Both the position numbers and the translations under genes were made by a program. From NCBI GenBank assembly GCA_964390565.1, contig CAYMII010000005.1:1-64000 (forward strand): a stretch of 64,000 nt of DNA. The letters are read 5' to 3'. The stretch is from UBA8529 sp964390565 (lineage in GTDB: Bacteria > Bacteroidota > Bacteroidia > Bacteroidales > Tenuifilaceae). Position 1 is the first letter of the stretch. The number at the start of each line of letters is the position of its first letter. This document shows positions 35,125-45,023 of this stretch, one piece after another. Below the pieces are notes generated by a model. It had not been told where the DNA came from and ran no database searches. It saw only the letters and a program-made list of their open reading frames with translations.

Positions 35125-37065
35125 TCAACTATACTTTTCAACTAATTTCAAAACTCGCAATATCTCTGCAACGCTCCATGCTTGAGATATTGAACCATTA
35201 GGACGTTGTGGTGGATCTCCGTCGTAAACCTCTGCAATGGAGCAAATGCCATGAGTACACATTTCGCTCTTAAACGATTCTATAATTTTCTGTCCAAGCG
35301 GAATGGCTGATTTGCCATATATTTTGAAATATGCATCCATGAAATGCCCAAGTAACCATGGCCAAACAGTTCCTTGATGGTAAGCAAGGTCGCGAGTTAC
35401 GTGATCACCTTCGTATCGTCCCTTGTATTCGGGATTTTTGGGAGCTAACGTCCTCAACCCTTTAGGAGTAAAAAGTTCTCTTTCAACAACATCAACAACG
35501 GCACGTTTTCTCTCATCATCAATTGGGCTATAAGGCAATGAAGCGGCAAATATTTGATTTGGTCGAACATAAAGATTTTGTCCTTCTTCATCAACATAGT
35601 CAGCGAGATAGTTTTTATCGGCATTCCAGAACATCTCATTAAATGAACGCTTTGAAAGTTCAGCGATTGGCAACCATTGTTTCACAAATTTGCTATCCTT
35701 ATTTGCAATGGCAAGGTCGATGGAAAACATTAGCGCGTTATACCAAAGCGCATTTATCTCTACATCGAATCCAATGCGAGGAGTAACTGGCTTGCCATTG
35801 ACAACAGCATCCATCCAAGTAAGGGCAAAGCCCTTTTCGCCAGCCCAAATCAAACCATTTTCATGCATTTTAATGTTGAATGATAGCCCTTCGTGATACC
35901 CTTTTAGAATGGCTTTCATCTTTTTACCGTAATCCTTCCAAACTTCGGTTTTATTCTTGGTATATTCAGCATATTGTTGAACTGCCCAAAAGAACCAAAG
36001 CGGAGCATCAACAGAATTAAAGGCTGCAGCCTTTGCTCTTCCCACATTAGGAAACAGGCCGTTTTTTAGTTCAGATGACAGCGAATCGAGTACTGCTTTG
36101 CACGATTTAGGATCATCAACAGCTAAAGTTAACCCAGGAAGAGAAATAAACGTATCGCGTCCCCATTGGCCAAACCATGGGTAACCCGCAATAATATTGG
36201 TGAACTTTTCGTGATGTATTATAAATTGATGTGCTGCATTCCTCAAGCAATTTTCAAAACTATTCTTGGCAGGTCGCTTCAACAACTCAGCATTAAACTT
36301 TTTGGTTAAAGTAATAGGGCTAGCCTCGCTAGTTGCAGCTGAAAATATTATGCTTTCGCCTTTTTTAATTGAAACTTCAAAGAATCCGGGAACAAACAAA
36401 TCTTCGTGACCCTCATATCCACGATTAATTTCCTCTTTATATTCAATGTTATAGTACCAATCTGGCGAAGCAACAAAGTCATTTCTCTTATTTAGCTGCA
36501 TGTGTAAATAAGGAAATCCAGTATATAGCCTATACCTAACTCCATTTGGAATTTCTTTGTAACGGGTATCAGCCCACATATTCGATTTGCTAAGACTGTG
36601 AGCATTTCTAAAAGCCAAAAATGGCTTAATCCTCAATTTTGTTGGACTTTTTGCCTCCAAAAGGGTATATCGAACCATAAATTGCTCCTCGTTGTGCACA
36701 AAAAGCAACTCTTTTTTAAGTATTACCCCTCCAACCCGATATGTAACGGTTGGTGTGGGCTCGTAATCAAAATCGATAATATACTTATGCCCACGCGGTT
36801 CGTAAATACCTGGATATCGATGGATACCTAAATTAAAATGTTGTCCATGCTGAATGATTGTATCATCAATACAAGAGAGGAGAACGTGTGGCTCGCGATC
36901 GAATTGATCGAGAGGAAGAACCATTAGCCCGTGATATTTACGAGTATTACAAAGCACTATTGTTGTGCTGAAGTATCCACCAGCCCTATTGGTACTTAAT
37001 ATTTCCCTATTAAGAGAGTACTCAAGGTTAACCAATTCGTTTTTATCAAACTCAAGGTATTTCAT
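35125..37065 (-). CDS. Glycogen debranching enzyme (amylo-alpha-1,6-glucosidase, GH133-like)
   Basis: A 646-residue cytoplasmic enzyme that removes alpha-1,6 branch stubs. The N-terminal beta domain begins LVNLEYSLNREILSTNRAGGYFSTTIV. The C-terminal (alpha/alpha)6 barrel carries FGQWGRDTFISLPGL and GLIWAGEKGFALTWMDA, with YHQGTVWPWLLGHFMDAY near the end. These are the archaeal/bacterial GDE signatures. It is the first gene of the four-gene alpha-glucan operon, whose promoter must lie between 37066 and about 37200. Confidence 0.93.
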   Translation of the reverse strand: MKYLEFDKNELVNLEYSLNREILSTNRAGGYFSTTIVLCNTRKYHGLMVLPLDQFDREPHVLLSCIDDTIIQHGQHFNLGIHRYPGIYEPRGHKYIIDFDYEPTPTVTYRVGGVILKKELLFVHNEEQFMVRYTLLEAKSPTKLRIKPFLAFRNAHSLSKSNMWADTRYKEIPNGVRYRLYTGFPYLHMQLNKRNDFVASPDWYYNIEYKEEINRGYEGHEDLFVPGFFEVSIKKGESIIFSAATSEASPITLTKKFNAELLKRPAKNSFENCLRNAAHQFIIHHEKFTNIIAGYPWFGQWGRDTFISLPGLTLAVDDPKSCKAVLDSLSSELKNGLFPNVGRAKAAAFNSVDAPLWFFWAVQQYAEYTKNKTEVWKDYGKKMKAILKGYHEGLSFNIKMHENGLIWAGEKGFALTWMDAVVNGKPVTPRIGFDVEINALWYNALMFSIDLAIANKDSKFVKQWLPIAELSKRSFNEMFWNADKNYLADYVDEEGQNLYVRPNQIFAASLPYSPIDDERKRAVVDVVERELFTPKGLRTLAPKNPEYKGRYEGDHVTRDLAYHQGTVWPWLLGHFMDAYFKIYGKSAIPLGQKIIESFKSEMCTHGICSIAEVYDGDPPQRPNGSISQAWSVAEILRVLKLVEKYS

Positions 37066-37389
37066 GGGTTTAGATTAATAGTTGATAAATAATAACAACA
37101 CCTCATTAAGCATGTTCAAATTCAAGGAACCCTAAGGTATTTTTTGTTTCTTAAAAAATAAAAAACATTGATTTTGCAGATTCTTTGAGATAACTCACAC
37201 TATGATTAATTAACTGTGAAATCTCAAGACAATTTAGGGCTTTTTTAAGACTAAAAGGTTATAAATTCCTTTTAAATTTTGGTTAACTTTGTGTAAACAT
37301 TATGAATTGCACAAGCGATGAACATTTGAGCAATACATCTGATTATAAATGATATATATCATCTAATTTTGAACTTAAAAGTTTGTTTA
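37066..37389. other. Divergent promoter region between the glycogen operon and the lipoprotein pair
   Basis: An AT-rich gap of 324 bases. On the plus strand TAACTTTG (37284-37291) matches the -7 consensus, about 100 bases before the lipoprotein start. On the minus strand only a 7-of-8 match (TACCTTAG near 37135) was found. No small gene or RNA was recognised. Confidence 0.5.
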
Positions 37390-38574
37390 ATGATTTTTAT
37401 AGAAAAAAAGAATTCATTCTTTCTGATTATAGTTTTTTGTTTACTCGCAATCCAAGGATGTGTAGATCGAATTGATAGGGTTTTAATTGAAGGAGAATTT
37501 AAAGAAAGTCCAAAAACCTACCTTTTTATTAGCAAATTCGAAAGCGATTCTCTTGCTCTTATCGACTCGTTTAAAACAAGTTCAAATGGTAAATTTAGCT
37601 TTGAACTAAAAACAGAGAATCCAACGTTTATTTCAATTGGGTTACAAAAAAACCAATCGCAAATCATTTTGCTCATTCAGCCAGGCGATGAAGTTCGTGT
37701 GCATTCCTCAAGCCCTAACTTGAGCGATTATTATGTGTTAGGCTCTAAAGGTTCGGCTTTAGTTCAGATTTTATCAGAAAGACTGCAGGAAACAAAACTT
37801 CAAATCGATTCACTTAAAAGCGTTTACCAAACTAGCCTCCATAATATTAAGGTTGACTCAATTAAAAATTTAGTTGATAGCCTTTATCAAATTAAACTTA
37901 AAAATCATAAAGAATTTGTCCATGGATTTATTATGGATAACACTTTCTCCCCTGCATCCATTTTAGCATTATTTCAATCTTACGATTCAATGCACCCTGT
38001 TTTCGACTATACAAAGGATCGCAAGCTATTCCGTTTAGTCGACTCAACCTTAATGTCGGTATATTCATCAAACAAAATTGTACTCGATTATCACTCCAAA
38101 ATCCAAAAACTCGATTCGCTTTTTGAGAGAAGTAGCAAGCGGAGCAATACATTCAAAATAGGAGAAACACTACCAAACATAGGATTTCCATTAGTTTCGG
38201 GTGAAAGTTTATTCTATAGCGGCATTTGGTACAAGTACATGCTAATCAATTTTGGCGGCTCGGAGTGTGCTCTTTGTGATAAAAACGAAGAGAAAATTAA
38301 AACGCTATTCAAAGAATTCTCGCCAAAAGGCTTAGCGCTTGTACAAATTTCGCTTGGAATAAACGTTGATTCCCTTAAAGCTAAAATTGTAAGAGATAGC
38401 ATAACTTGGCACAGTGCTAGTTTGCCAGATATGTACAACTCAAAGTTGCTTGATACGCTTAAAGTTTCAAGTATTCCATCGAACTATATTATTGATAGGT
38501 GGGGTGTAATTAAGGCAGTAAATCTAAATGGAGAAAAACTCAGGTTGAAACTTGCCGAACTAATGCCAAAATAG
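37390..38574 (+). CDS. Thioredoxin-like lipoprotein (DUF4369 + TlpA-type), CxxC intact
   Basis: The ATG at 37390 is preferred over a TTG at 37369. A lipoprotein signal ends LLAIQGC. Residues about 35-130 form a DUF4369-like beta domain (VLIEGEFKESPKTYLFIS, then IQPGDEVRVHSSSPNLSDYYVLGSKGS). A helical linker follows, then a thioredoxin/AhpC-TSA-like domain (IGETLPNIGFPLVSGESL). The redox motif is CALC in GGSECALCDKNEE, and the cis-Pro region reads VSSIPSNYIIDRWG. It is a membrane-anchored periplasmic thiol-disulfide protein. A paralogue that has lost the motif lies immediately downstream. Confidence 0.87.
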   Translation: MIFIEKKNSFFLIIVFCLLAIQGCVDRIDRVLIEGEFKESPKTYLFISKFESDSLALIDSFKTSSNGKFSFELKTENPTFISIGLQKNQSQIILLIQPGDEVRVHSSSPNLSDYYVLGSKGSALVQILSERLQETKLQIDSLKSVYQTSLHNIKVDSIKNLVDSLYQIKLKNHKEFVHGFIMDNTFSPASILALFQSYDSMHPVFDYTKDRKLFRLVDSTLMSVYSSNKIVLDYHSKIQKLDSLFERSSKRSNTFKIGETLPNIGFPLVSGESLFYSGIWYKYMLINFGGSECALCDKNEEKIKTLFKEFSPKGLALVQISLGINVDSLKAKIVRDSITWHSASLPDMYNSKLLDTLKVSSIPSNYIIDRWGVIKAVNLNGEKLRLKLAELMPK

Positions 38575-38687
38575 TGGCCTTTTTCCTTAAATGATTTTTA
38601 TTCCAATTGAATTATTAAATTTGCTATAATTAGCAAGAAGTTAAGATTAGATTATTTTCGAAGTTGAATTTTGATAAACAAAAGAAG

Positions 38688-39848
38688 ATGAATTTATTAA
38701 GAAAGTATTTAGGGTTTTGTGTTGTGGGATCAATCCTATTTGCAAGTTCATGCAGCAATAAAGATACAGTAGTTATTAACATAAAAATTAAGACCAAAAA
38801 AGATTCACAGGTCTATATCGATAAATTAAATTTTTCAAAATCAGAAATTGTCGATTCTACCGAAATTTCAAAAGGGGACAATGATATTAGGTTCAAAATT
38901 AGTGAAGTAGTTGAGCCAACATTCTTTGTAGTAAGAATTAAAGGACAAGGTGAGATTACTTTACTTTGCGAGCCCAAGGAGAAACTCAATTTAATTATCG
39001 ATACAGAAAAGGTTAACGATTACACTGTCATCGGCTCAAAAGGCTCTCAACTTAGCAAGGATTTATCATCCAAACTATTAGAATCAAAAGGCAAACTGAT
39101 TGATCTAAAAGAAAAATATAACAGCACGCAGGATGAGATAAAAAAGAAGTTAATCGAACAGGAATATTTTGCTGTAATTGATACGCAAAGAGCCTACAAT
39201 TCTAGATTTATATGGAAGAACACCATGTCTAGAGCAAGTGTAATGGCTCTTTACCAAAAATTCGATAACGATTTTTTTGTTTTCGATAAAAGCGAGGATC
39301 TTATCCTTTTTAAGGCAGTGGCCTCATCATTACGAGCCTTATACCCAAATTCTGATTATACTAAAGGAATGCTAGCTGATATAAAAAGGATGGAAGGGAT
39401 TATCTCCAGTGCAAAAATAAAGAATATCATAAGCCAATCAGTTTCATCAATTCCAGATATTTCATTAAGCACCCCCAAAGGTGATGTCATTAAACTTTCA
39501 AGTTTAAAAGGTAAAGTAGTCCTTCTAAACTTCTGGGCATCATTTGATCAGCAAAGCATGATGGATATTCGTGAACTTATTGAAACATACAAACAATTTA
39601 AAGGAAAAGGGTTTGAGATTTACCATGTTTCCTTAGATACTAATCGGGACGAATGGGTAAATGCTATTGAATCGGTTTCGTTACCAGGGATAAATGTTTG
39701 CGAATTAAACCCAAATGGTTCTAAGGATGCAAAAAAATATAACGTAACTCAACTTCCAACAAACTACCTTATTGATAAAAACCATACAATAGTAGGTAAA
39801 AATCTTTTTGGCGAAGAGCTTAAGAAAAAACTTCGCGAGATACTATAA
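38688..39848 (+). CDS. Thioredoxin-fold lipoprotein paralogue lacking CxxC
   Basis: The ATG at 38688 is preferred over a TTG at 38664. It has a lipoprotein signal (lipobox FASSC) and the same architecture as its upstream neighbour: DUF4369-like domain (ending VNDYTVIGSKGSQLSKDL), helical linker, thioredoxin fold (ISLSTPKGDVIKLSSLKGKVVLLNFWA). The active site reads ASFDQQSMMD where a TlpA protein has xxCxxC, so both cysteines are gone, while the cis-Pro loop QLPTNYLIDKN is kept. A binding or chaperone function, rather than redox catalysis, is inferred. Confidence 0.87.
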   Translation: MNLLRKYLGFCVVGSILFASSCSNKDTVVINIKIKTKKDSQVYIDKLNFSKSEIVDSTEISKGDNDIRFKISEVVEPTFFVVRIKGQGEITLLCEPKEKLNLIIDTEKVNDYTVIGSKGSQLSKDLSSKLLESKGKLIDLKEKYNSTQDEIKKKLIEQEYFAVIDTQRAYNSRFIWKNTMSRASVMALYQKFDNDFFVFDKSEDLILFKAVASSLRALYPNSDYTKGMLADIKRMEGIISSAKIKNIISQSVSSIPDISLSTPKGDVIKLSSLKGKVVLLNFWASFDQQSMMDIRELIETYKQFKGKGFEIYHVSLDTNRDEWVNAIESVSLPGINVCELNPNGSKDAKKYNVTQLPTNYLIDKNHTIVGKNLFGEELKKKLREIL

Positions 39849-39852
39849 CTCA

Positions 39853-40632
39853 ATGAACGGTAAAAAGGTATATTTTGCATCAGATTTACATCTAGGGCTC
39901 CCAAATCATAAGGAGAGTCTTCCGCGTGAAAAGATGTTTGTGCGTTGGCTCGATAGCATTAAAAGTGATGCTGAGGAGCTATACCTTCTTGGCGATATTT
40001 TCGATTTTTGGTTTGAGTATAGCAGAGTAGTTCCTAAAGGGTATAACCGTTTTATTGGTAAAATTGCCGAACTTACCGATGCTGGTATTCCTGTTTACTT
40101 CTTTAGCGGAAACCACGATGTTTGGATGTTCAACTATTTTCAGGAAGAGATTGGTGTAGAAATGCATCACAAACCTCTTTTAAAAGAAATTTACGGTAAA
40201 AAGTTCTTCCTAGCGCATGGCGATGGACTCGGCAAAGGCGATAAAGGGTACAAATTGCTGAAATCTATCTTCACAAGTCCAACTTTACAGTGGCTATTTG
40301 CACGGATACATCCAAACTTTTCACTTTGGTTCGGGAATCAATGGTCGGTAAGTAGCAGGTATTCAAAAGAGATAAGTCATAAATTCAGAGGTGAAGATGA
40401 GCTGATTACAAAATTCACTCGTGATGAGCTATTGGTAAATCATTACGACTTTTTTATTTTCGGTCATTGGCACTCTCCAATTATTTTCCCTTTAAACGAG
40501 AGTTCAAATCTTGTCATCTTAGGTGATTGGTTGGTTAACAATACCTATAGCGTTTGGGATGGTGAATCGTTTAAACTCATGCAGTATAACGATAATGGAG
40601 ATGATATTGTATTGAGCGAAGCCAAAAGTTAA
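39853..40632 (+). CDS. lpxH: UDP-2,3-diacylglucosamine diphosphatase-like metallophosphoesterase
   Basis: Lipid A pathway enzyme that releases UMP from UDP-2,3-diacylglucosamine at the inner face of the inner membrane. The calcineurin-fold metal ligands are visible in order: SDLHLG, GDIFDFWFEY, GNHD, HGDG and GHWHSP. The start is the ATG at 39853, four bases after the preceding stop; an upstream TTG would overlap that gene. The alternative is the LpxG or LpxI-replacement branch, but the DFWFEY motif supports LpxH. Confidence 0.88.
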   Translation: MNGKKVYFASDLHLGLPNHKESLPREKMFVRWLDSIKSDAEELYLLGDIFDFWFEYSRVVPKGYNRFIGKIAELTDAGIPVYFFSGNHDVWMFNYFQEEIGVEMHHKPLLKEIYGKKFFLAHGDGLGKGDKGYKLLKSIFTSPTLQWLFARIHPNFSLWFGNQWSVSSRYSKEISHKFRGEDELITKFTRDELLVNHYDFFIFGHWHSPIIFPLNESSNLVILGDWLVNNTYSVWDGESFKLMQYNDNGDDIVLSEAKS

Positions 40633-40667
40633 AATCTGACTTTAAGCAACATATCATTTAATAAAAA

Positions 40668-41273
40668 ATGAATTTCCTTGCACATCTCTACCTATCTGGG
40701 TCGGATATTAATATTCGTTTAGGAAATTTCATTGGCGATTATGTTAAAGGTAGGCACTTTGAGAGCTATCCGCATGGCGTTCAAAAAGGGATAATCCTTC
40801 ATCGAGCTATTGATAATTTTACCGATAAACACCCCGCAACACATGTTTGTATCGAGTTGCTTCGCCCCGGATATGGGAAATATGCTGGGGTTGTAGTTGA
40901 TGTTCTTTTTGATCATGTGCTGGCACGAGAATGGGAGAATTACTCTAATGAAGAGTTAAAATCATTTACTCGAAAATTCTACCTTCAAATGCTTCAGCAT
41001 TATATGCTTTTACCCGAACGGCCTAAAAAGTTTCTCCCTTTTATGATTCAAAGCAACAGGCTTTATAGCTATAAGAATTTGGCAGGATTAAAACGAGCCA
41101 TTGAGATTATGAGTTCGGTTACCACTCTACCCGATAAATCGGAATACTTAATGAATTTCGTAAGCCACGATTACCAAAAGATATCGGAACAATTCAATAT
41201 CCTATTCCCTGAAATAATAGCCTTTGTTGTTAACGATTTTGACATCCCTTTAGATATGCATCTATCTCGATGA
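40668..41273 (+). CDS. Acyl-carrier-protein phosphodiesterase-like (AcpH/DUF479) protein
   Basis: A 201-residue HD-like helical protein. Blocks MNFLAHLYLSG, LGNFIGDYVKGR, HRAIDNFTDKHP and VVVDVLFDHVLAREW match the AcpH family, which removes the phosphopantetheine arm from acyl-carrier protein. Conserved His and Asp residues for metal binding are present. It follows lpxH by 35 bases, and its 3' end overlaps the convergent rodA by 12 bases. Confidence 0.88.
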   Translation: MNFLAHLYLSGSDINIRLGNFIGDYVKGRHFESYPHGVQKGIILHRAIDNFTDKHPATHVCIELLRPGYGKYAGVVVDVLFDHVLAREWENYSNEELKSFTRKFYLQMLQHYMLLPERPKKFLPFMIQSNRLYSYKNLAGLKRAIEIMSSVTTLPDKSEYLMNFVSHDYQKISEQFNILFPEIIAFVVNDFDIPLDMHLSR

Positions 41274-42671
41274 ATCGAGTTTGATGAAAATGAATAGAAG
41301 AATTGTAAATGCCCACAAAGAGGATCCTCCATAGCTGAAGAATGGCAACGGTATACCAATAACAGGGAAAAGACCAATGGTCATCCCAACATTAACTGCC
41401 ACGTGAAAAAATAATATTGAAGCTACACCGTAACCATATACTCGAGCAAATGCTTCACGCTGTCGTTCTGCAAGCACTATTATTCTTAAGAGAAGTACAG
41501 CAAATAAAGCCAACACAACGACCGATCCAAAAAAGCCCCATTCCTCGCCTACTGTGCAAAATATAAAATCGGTGCTCTGCTCAGGTACAAAGTTGAATTT
41601 AGTTTGTGTTCCACCTAAAAATCCTTTTCCAAAGAATCCTCCGGAACCAATTGCAATCTTTGATTGGTTGACATTGTATCCCCACCCTTGAGGATCAGCT
41701 TCAATGCCAAGCAAATCGTTTATCCTTTTTTGCTGATGGATTGGGAGAACTTTATGAAAACCATAATCTACAGATAATGCAAATCCACTTGTTACTATTA
41801 AGAATAGTGATAAGTAATATACTAGTCGCATTCTTTTCAAAAAGGCAAAAACTAAAGCGAATGGAAGTCCTGCAAGCATAGCTGCAAGAATTATGTATGT
41901 TGATGAAATACTATATCCTCCATATTTAGCAACTAAATACATTGCAAGACCAAGTATTATCGATACAGAAGCATATACAAGTGCCTCCTTTTGCCTGTTC
42001 CCATAGTATAGGAATAAAGCAATGGTTATTAAGAAGAGAGAAATCAGAATAAAGGCATTGCTTGCTATAATCACCATAATGAATATGATAACCATAAACA
42101 CAAGGAATACTAGAAACCATGTTGGTAACCCTTCGCGGTAAAGCAGGAGTATTAATGCCCCAAAAACCATTGCCGAACCAGTATCGTTTTGCAATATGAT
42201 GATTAAAGCAGGGAGTAAGATTATAAATGAGATTTTTAGAATTGAATTGGGCTGTAGCATCTTGAAGTTATACACGCCAACAAGCTTTGCAAGCGCAAGG
42301 ATTGTAGCAAATTTTGCAAACTCTGCAGGTTGAATCCCAACAGGACCAATTTGCAACCATGAGTGAGCACCATTTACAACCCTTCCAAAAAGAAGCGCAG
42401 CAATAAGTAAAAGAATAGCTAAACCATAAAAGAAATAGGCGAAAACAAAGTAAACCCTTCTATCGATTAATAAGATAATCAAAGCAAGAGCAAATGCAAA
42501 AATAATCCAAACCATTTGCATCCCATATCGTTGAGTGAAATCGAAGATACTATTATGATCATCACTATAAACAGCGGCGTAGATATTTAACCATCCCATC
42601 AGCACCAATGCGATGTAGATAAATATTATTGGCCAATCAAGACCACCCAATGTGCTATTTCTTCCTTGCAT
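41262..42671 (-). CDS. rodA: Rod-shape peptidoglycan polymerase RodA (SEDS family)
   Basis: SEDS-family glycosyltransferase that polymerises lipid II with PBP2 during elongation. The start chosen is the ATG at 42671 (MQGRNSTLGGLDW), inside the end of mrdA; an earlier Met at 42695 is less typical. About ten membrane helices are visible. Diagnostic blocks include SWLQIGPVGIQPAEFAK (with the catalytic-cavity region), GSGGFFGKGFLGGTQTKFNFVPEQSTDFIF and FPVIGIPLPFFSYGGSSL. At 469 residues it is longer than E. coli RodA because of an extra hydrophobic segment in the middle. It is the last gene of the mre operon. Confidence 0.95.
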   Translation of the reverse strand: MQGRNSTLGGLDWPIIFIYIALVLMGWLNIYAAVYSDDHNSIFDFTQRYGMQMVWIIFAFALALIILLIDRRVYFVFAYFFYGLAILLLIAALLFGRVVNGAHSWLQIGPVGIQPAEFAKFATILALAKLVGVYNFKMLQPNSILKISFIILLPALIIILQNDTGSAMVFGALILLLYREGLPTWFLVFLVFMVIIFIMVIIASNAFILISLFLITIALFLYYGNRQKEALVYASVSIILGLAMYLVAKYGGYSISSTYIILAAMLAGLPFALVFAFLKRMRLVYYLSLFLIVTSGFALSVDYGFHKVLPIHQQKRINDLLGIEADPQGWGYNVNQSKIAIGSGGFFGKGFLGGTQTKFNFVPEQSTDFIFCTVGEEWGFFGSVVVLALFAVLLLRIIVLAERQREAFARVYGYGVASILFFHVAVNVGMTIGLFPVIGIPLPFFSYGGSSLWAFTILLFIFIKLDSSR

Positions 42672-44502
42672 GGCGATCGAGTAAAACAGCGTCAAATATG
42701 TATTTCTCTAAATCAGGGCGCGATATTGAGTCGGCTAAATACTTCTCAATCATTAAACTAGCAATTGGCGAAGCCCAGGTACCTCCAAAACCTGCATTCT
42801 CGATATATACTGCAATTGCAATCTTCGGATTATCCTTAGGTGCGAATGCAATAAATACTGAATGGTCAGCCCCATGGGGATTTTGCGCCGTACCTGTTTT
42901 CCCACAAATACGAATATTAGGCAGTGCAGCATTCAATGCTGTTCCACCAGCACCACCATTTACAGCCATATCCATGCCTTCAACAACATGGGTAAACCAG
43001 GTTGAATCGATACTTGTTTTATGCTTGGTAGTGTATTTTGAGTCAATTACAGCGTTTCCTTTAATTTCTTTGATAACATGTGGAGAGTAGTAATAGCCTC
43101 TATTTGCGATAATTGATGAAAGGTTTGCCATTTGCAATGGGGTTGAGCCAAGTTCACCTTGCCCAATGGAAAGTGAAATAATTGTTAATGAGTTCCATCC
43201 CCCTTTTCGGAAATACCTGTCATAGAAGTTTACCGAAGGAACACTTCCCCTTTGCTCGTTGGGCAAATCAATTCCTAATCGACCACCAAACCCAAACGAT
43301 TCCACATGTTTTTTCCAAACCGAGAACCCATTCTCGACTGAGCCAAATACTGGTTTATCAATAATACTGCGAAAAACATAGCAAAAATAAGTATTACAAG
43401 ACATCTGAATAGCTTGAGGGAATGATAAAGGTGATGGGTGAATGTGACATCCTACGCCTCTACCTATTGGGTACCCACCTGCACAACCATATCGAGTAGT
43501 TGGATATGTCACTCCTTCTTGTAAACCGATAAGCCCATTTACAATTTTAAATGTTGAACCCGGAGGGTAAGGGGCCATTAACGAACGGTTAAAGATAGGC
43601 TTTAACGTATCGCTCTGAAGCAATTTGTAATTTATCGCTCTATCCCTACCTACAAGCAATTCGGGGTCGTACACAGGGCTCGAAATCATTGCCAATACCT
43701 CGCCCGTATTAGGCTCGATAGCGACAATACTCCCAATCTTATTGGTCATTAACTTCTCGCCATAAAGTTGTAGTTTGGCATCAATTGTGCAAATTAAGTC
43801 ACTCCCAACAACGGCAGCTGTATCGTATCGTCCTTCCTCGTATGAACCTTTTATTCGGTTGTGCACATCAACCATATAGATATTGATACCCTTTTTACCT
43901 CGAAGTTCCTTCTCGTAAGATTTCTCTAAGCCATTAATTCCGATATAATCGCCAAGTTGATAGTACGGGTTCTTTGCAATAATATCCTCATCAACCTCGC
44001 CAACATATCCTAATAGGTGACCGGCCAAATTGAATGGATATGTCCTTAGCGTACGGGGATGTACATCAAAACCTGGGAATTTGTACATTTTTTCTTGAAG
44101 CACGGCGTACGTTTGTGCAGAAATTTGCTTTAAAAATACCGATGGTTTGTAAGGAGAATAGCCCTTAACTCTTCTAATCTGGGCAAAACTTGCCTTTATT
44201 TGCTCTTTAGTTACACCTAGAATACTTGCAAGTTCTGTAGTATCGAATGCCTTAACTTCATTTTTAACAACCATAAGGTCGTAAGCAGCCTGATTACAAA
44301 CAATTAGTTCTCCATTGCGATCGTATATCAGTCCGCGTGCAGGGTATTGAGGGATATAGCGAAGTACGTTATTACTAGCCGACATTTTATAAGACTGCTC
44401 AACGATTTGAATCATGAACAGTTTTATAACTATTACTATAAATACAAACAGGATAACACTTGATATGATATACTTCTTATCGGTGGTTATATTAAGTGGC
44501 AC
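42655..44502 (-). CDS. mrdA: Penicillin-binding protein 2 (elongation transpeptidase)
   Basis: Class B PBP that cross-links peptidoglycan in the elongasome. One N-terminal membrane helix (IISSVILFVFIVIVIKLFMI), a pedestal domain with ARGLIYDRNGELI, then the transpeptidase with all three motifs: STFK (catalytic Ser, in YPPGSTFKIVN), SCNTYF (SxN) and CGKTGTAQNPHG (KTG). The length of 615 residues is normal. It overlaps rodA by 17 bases, supporting co-translation of the polymerase/transpeptidase pair. Confidence 0.96.
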   Translation of the reverse strand: MPLNITTDKKYIISSVILFVFIVIVIKLFMIQIVEQSYKMSASNNVLRYIPQYPARGLIYDRNGELIVCNQAAYDLMVVKNEVKAFDTTELASILGVTKEQIKASFAQIRRVKGYSPYKPSVFLKQISAQTYAVLQEKMYKFPGFDVHPRTLRTYPFNLAGHLLGYVGEVDEDIIAKNPYYQLGDYIGINGLEKSYEKELRGKKGINIYMVDVHNRIKGSYEEGRYDTAAVVGSDLICTIDAKLQLYGEKLMTNKIGSIVAIEPNTGEVLAMISSPVYDPELLVGRDRAINYKLLQSDTLKPIFNRSLMAPYPPGSTFKIVNGLIGLQEGVTYPTTRYGCAGGYPIGRGVGCHIHPSPLSFPQAIQMSCNTYFCYVFRSIIDKPVFGSVENGFSVWKKHVESFGFGGRLGIDLPNEQRGSVPSVNFYDRYFRKGGWNSLTIISLSIGQGELGSTPLQMANLSSIIANRGYYYSPHVIKEIKGNAVIDSKYTTKHKTSIDSTWFTHVVEGMDMAVNGGAGGTALNAALPNIRICGKTGTAQNPHGADHSVFIAFAPKDNPKIAIAVYIENAGFGGTWASPIASLMIEKYLADSISRPDLEKYIFDAVLLDRHARKK

Positions 44503-44516
44503 TGCTTTGTGTTTTA

Positions 44517-45023
44517 TTAGTTACGAATAAAAAAGAATTGGCTAATGATAATAAAAACAACCGTAACCAGCGAACTTAATATTACTCTTAAAAGAGTTGA
44601 AAAGAAATGGATGAACGTAAACGATTCGATATAAAATAGAACGAAGTGATGCATAAATACAATAAGCAGTGAGTATTTCACAAACCAGCCAACATCTTTC
44701 ATGCTTAATGTTGGACTTCCCTTTTTATCTGCAGTATCTTGTGTTGATATATTTGAGAGAATAAACGGGCGCATAAATGCGATAAAAAGAGTCGCCGTTG
44801 AGTGCATTCCAAGGGTACCCATAAAAGCATCGATGGTTAACCCAGTCGAAAAGCCTAATACTAAAAGCAACCAACTTGGAATTTCAAAAGGCAAAAGCAT
44901 AATGAAAAGAACGTATACATAGGGATTGATAAATCCTCCAAGTTTAATGTTATTTAATACTAGGATCTGAAGCGCTAGTAATACAATAAATATTAACGCA
45001 TAACGACCTAACTGTTTACTCAT
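44517..45023 (-). CDS. mreD: Rod-shape-determining protein MreD
   Basis: A 168-residue inner-membrane protein with five or six hydrophobic helices (LIFIVLLALQILVLNNIKLGG; PYVYVLFIMLLPFEIPSW; LLVLGFSTGLTIDAFMGTLGMHS). The weakly conserved family is identified by this GLxxDxF-x-G-x-H-S block and by its place between mreC and mrdA. Its start overlaps the end of mreC by 8 bases. Confidence 0.9.
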   Translation of the reverse strand: MSKQLGRYALIFIVLLALQILVLNNIKLGGFINPYVYVLFIMLLPFEIPSWLLLVLGFSTGLTIDAFMGTLGMHSTATLFIAFMRPFILSNISTQDTADKKGSPTLSMKDVGWFVKYSLLIVFMHHFVLFYIESFTFIHFFSTLLRVILSSLVTVVFIIISQFFFIRN

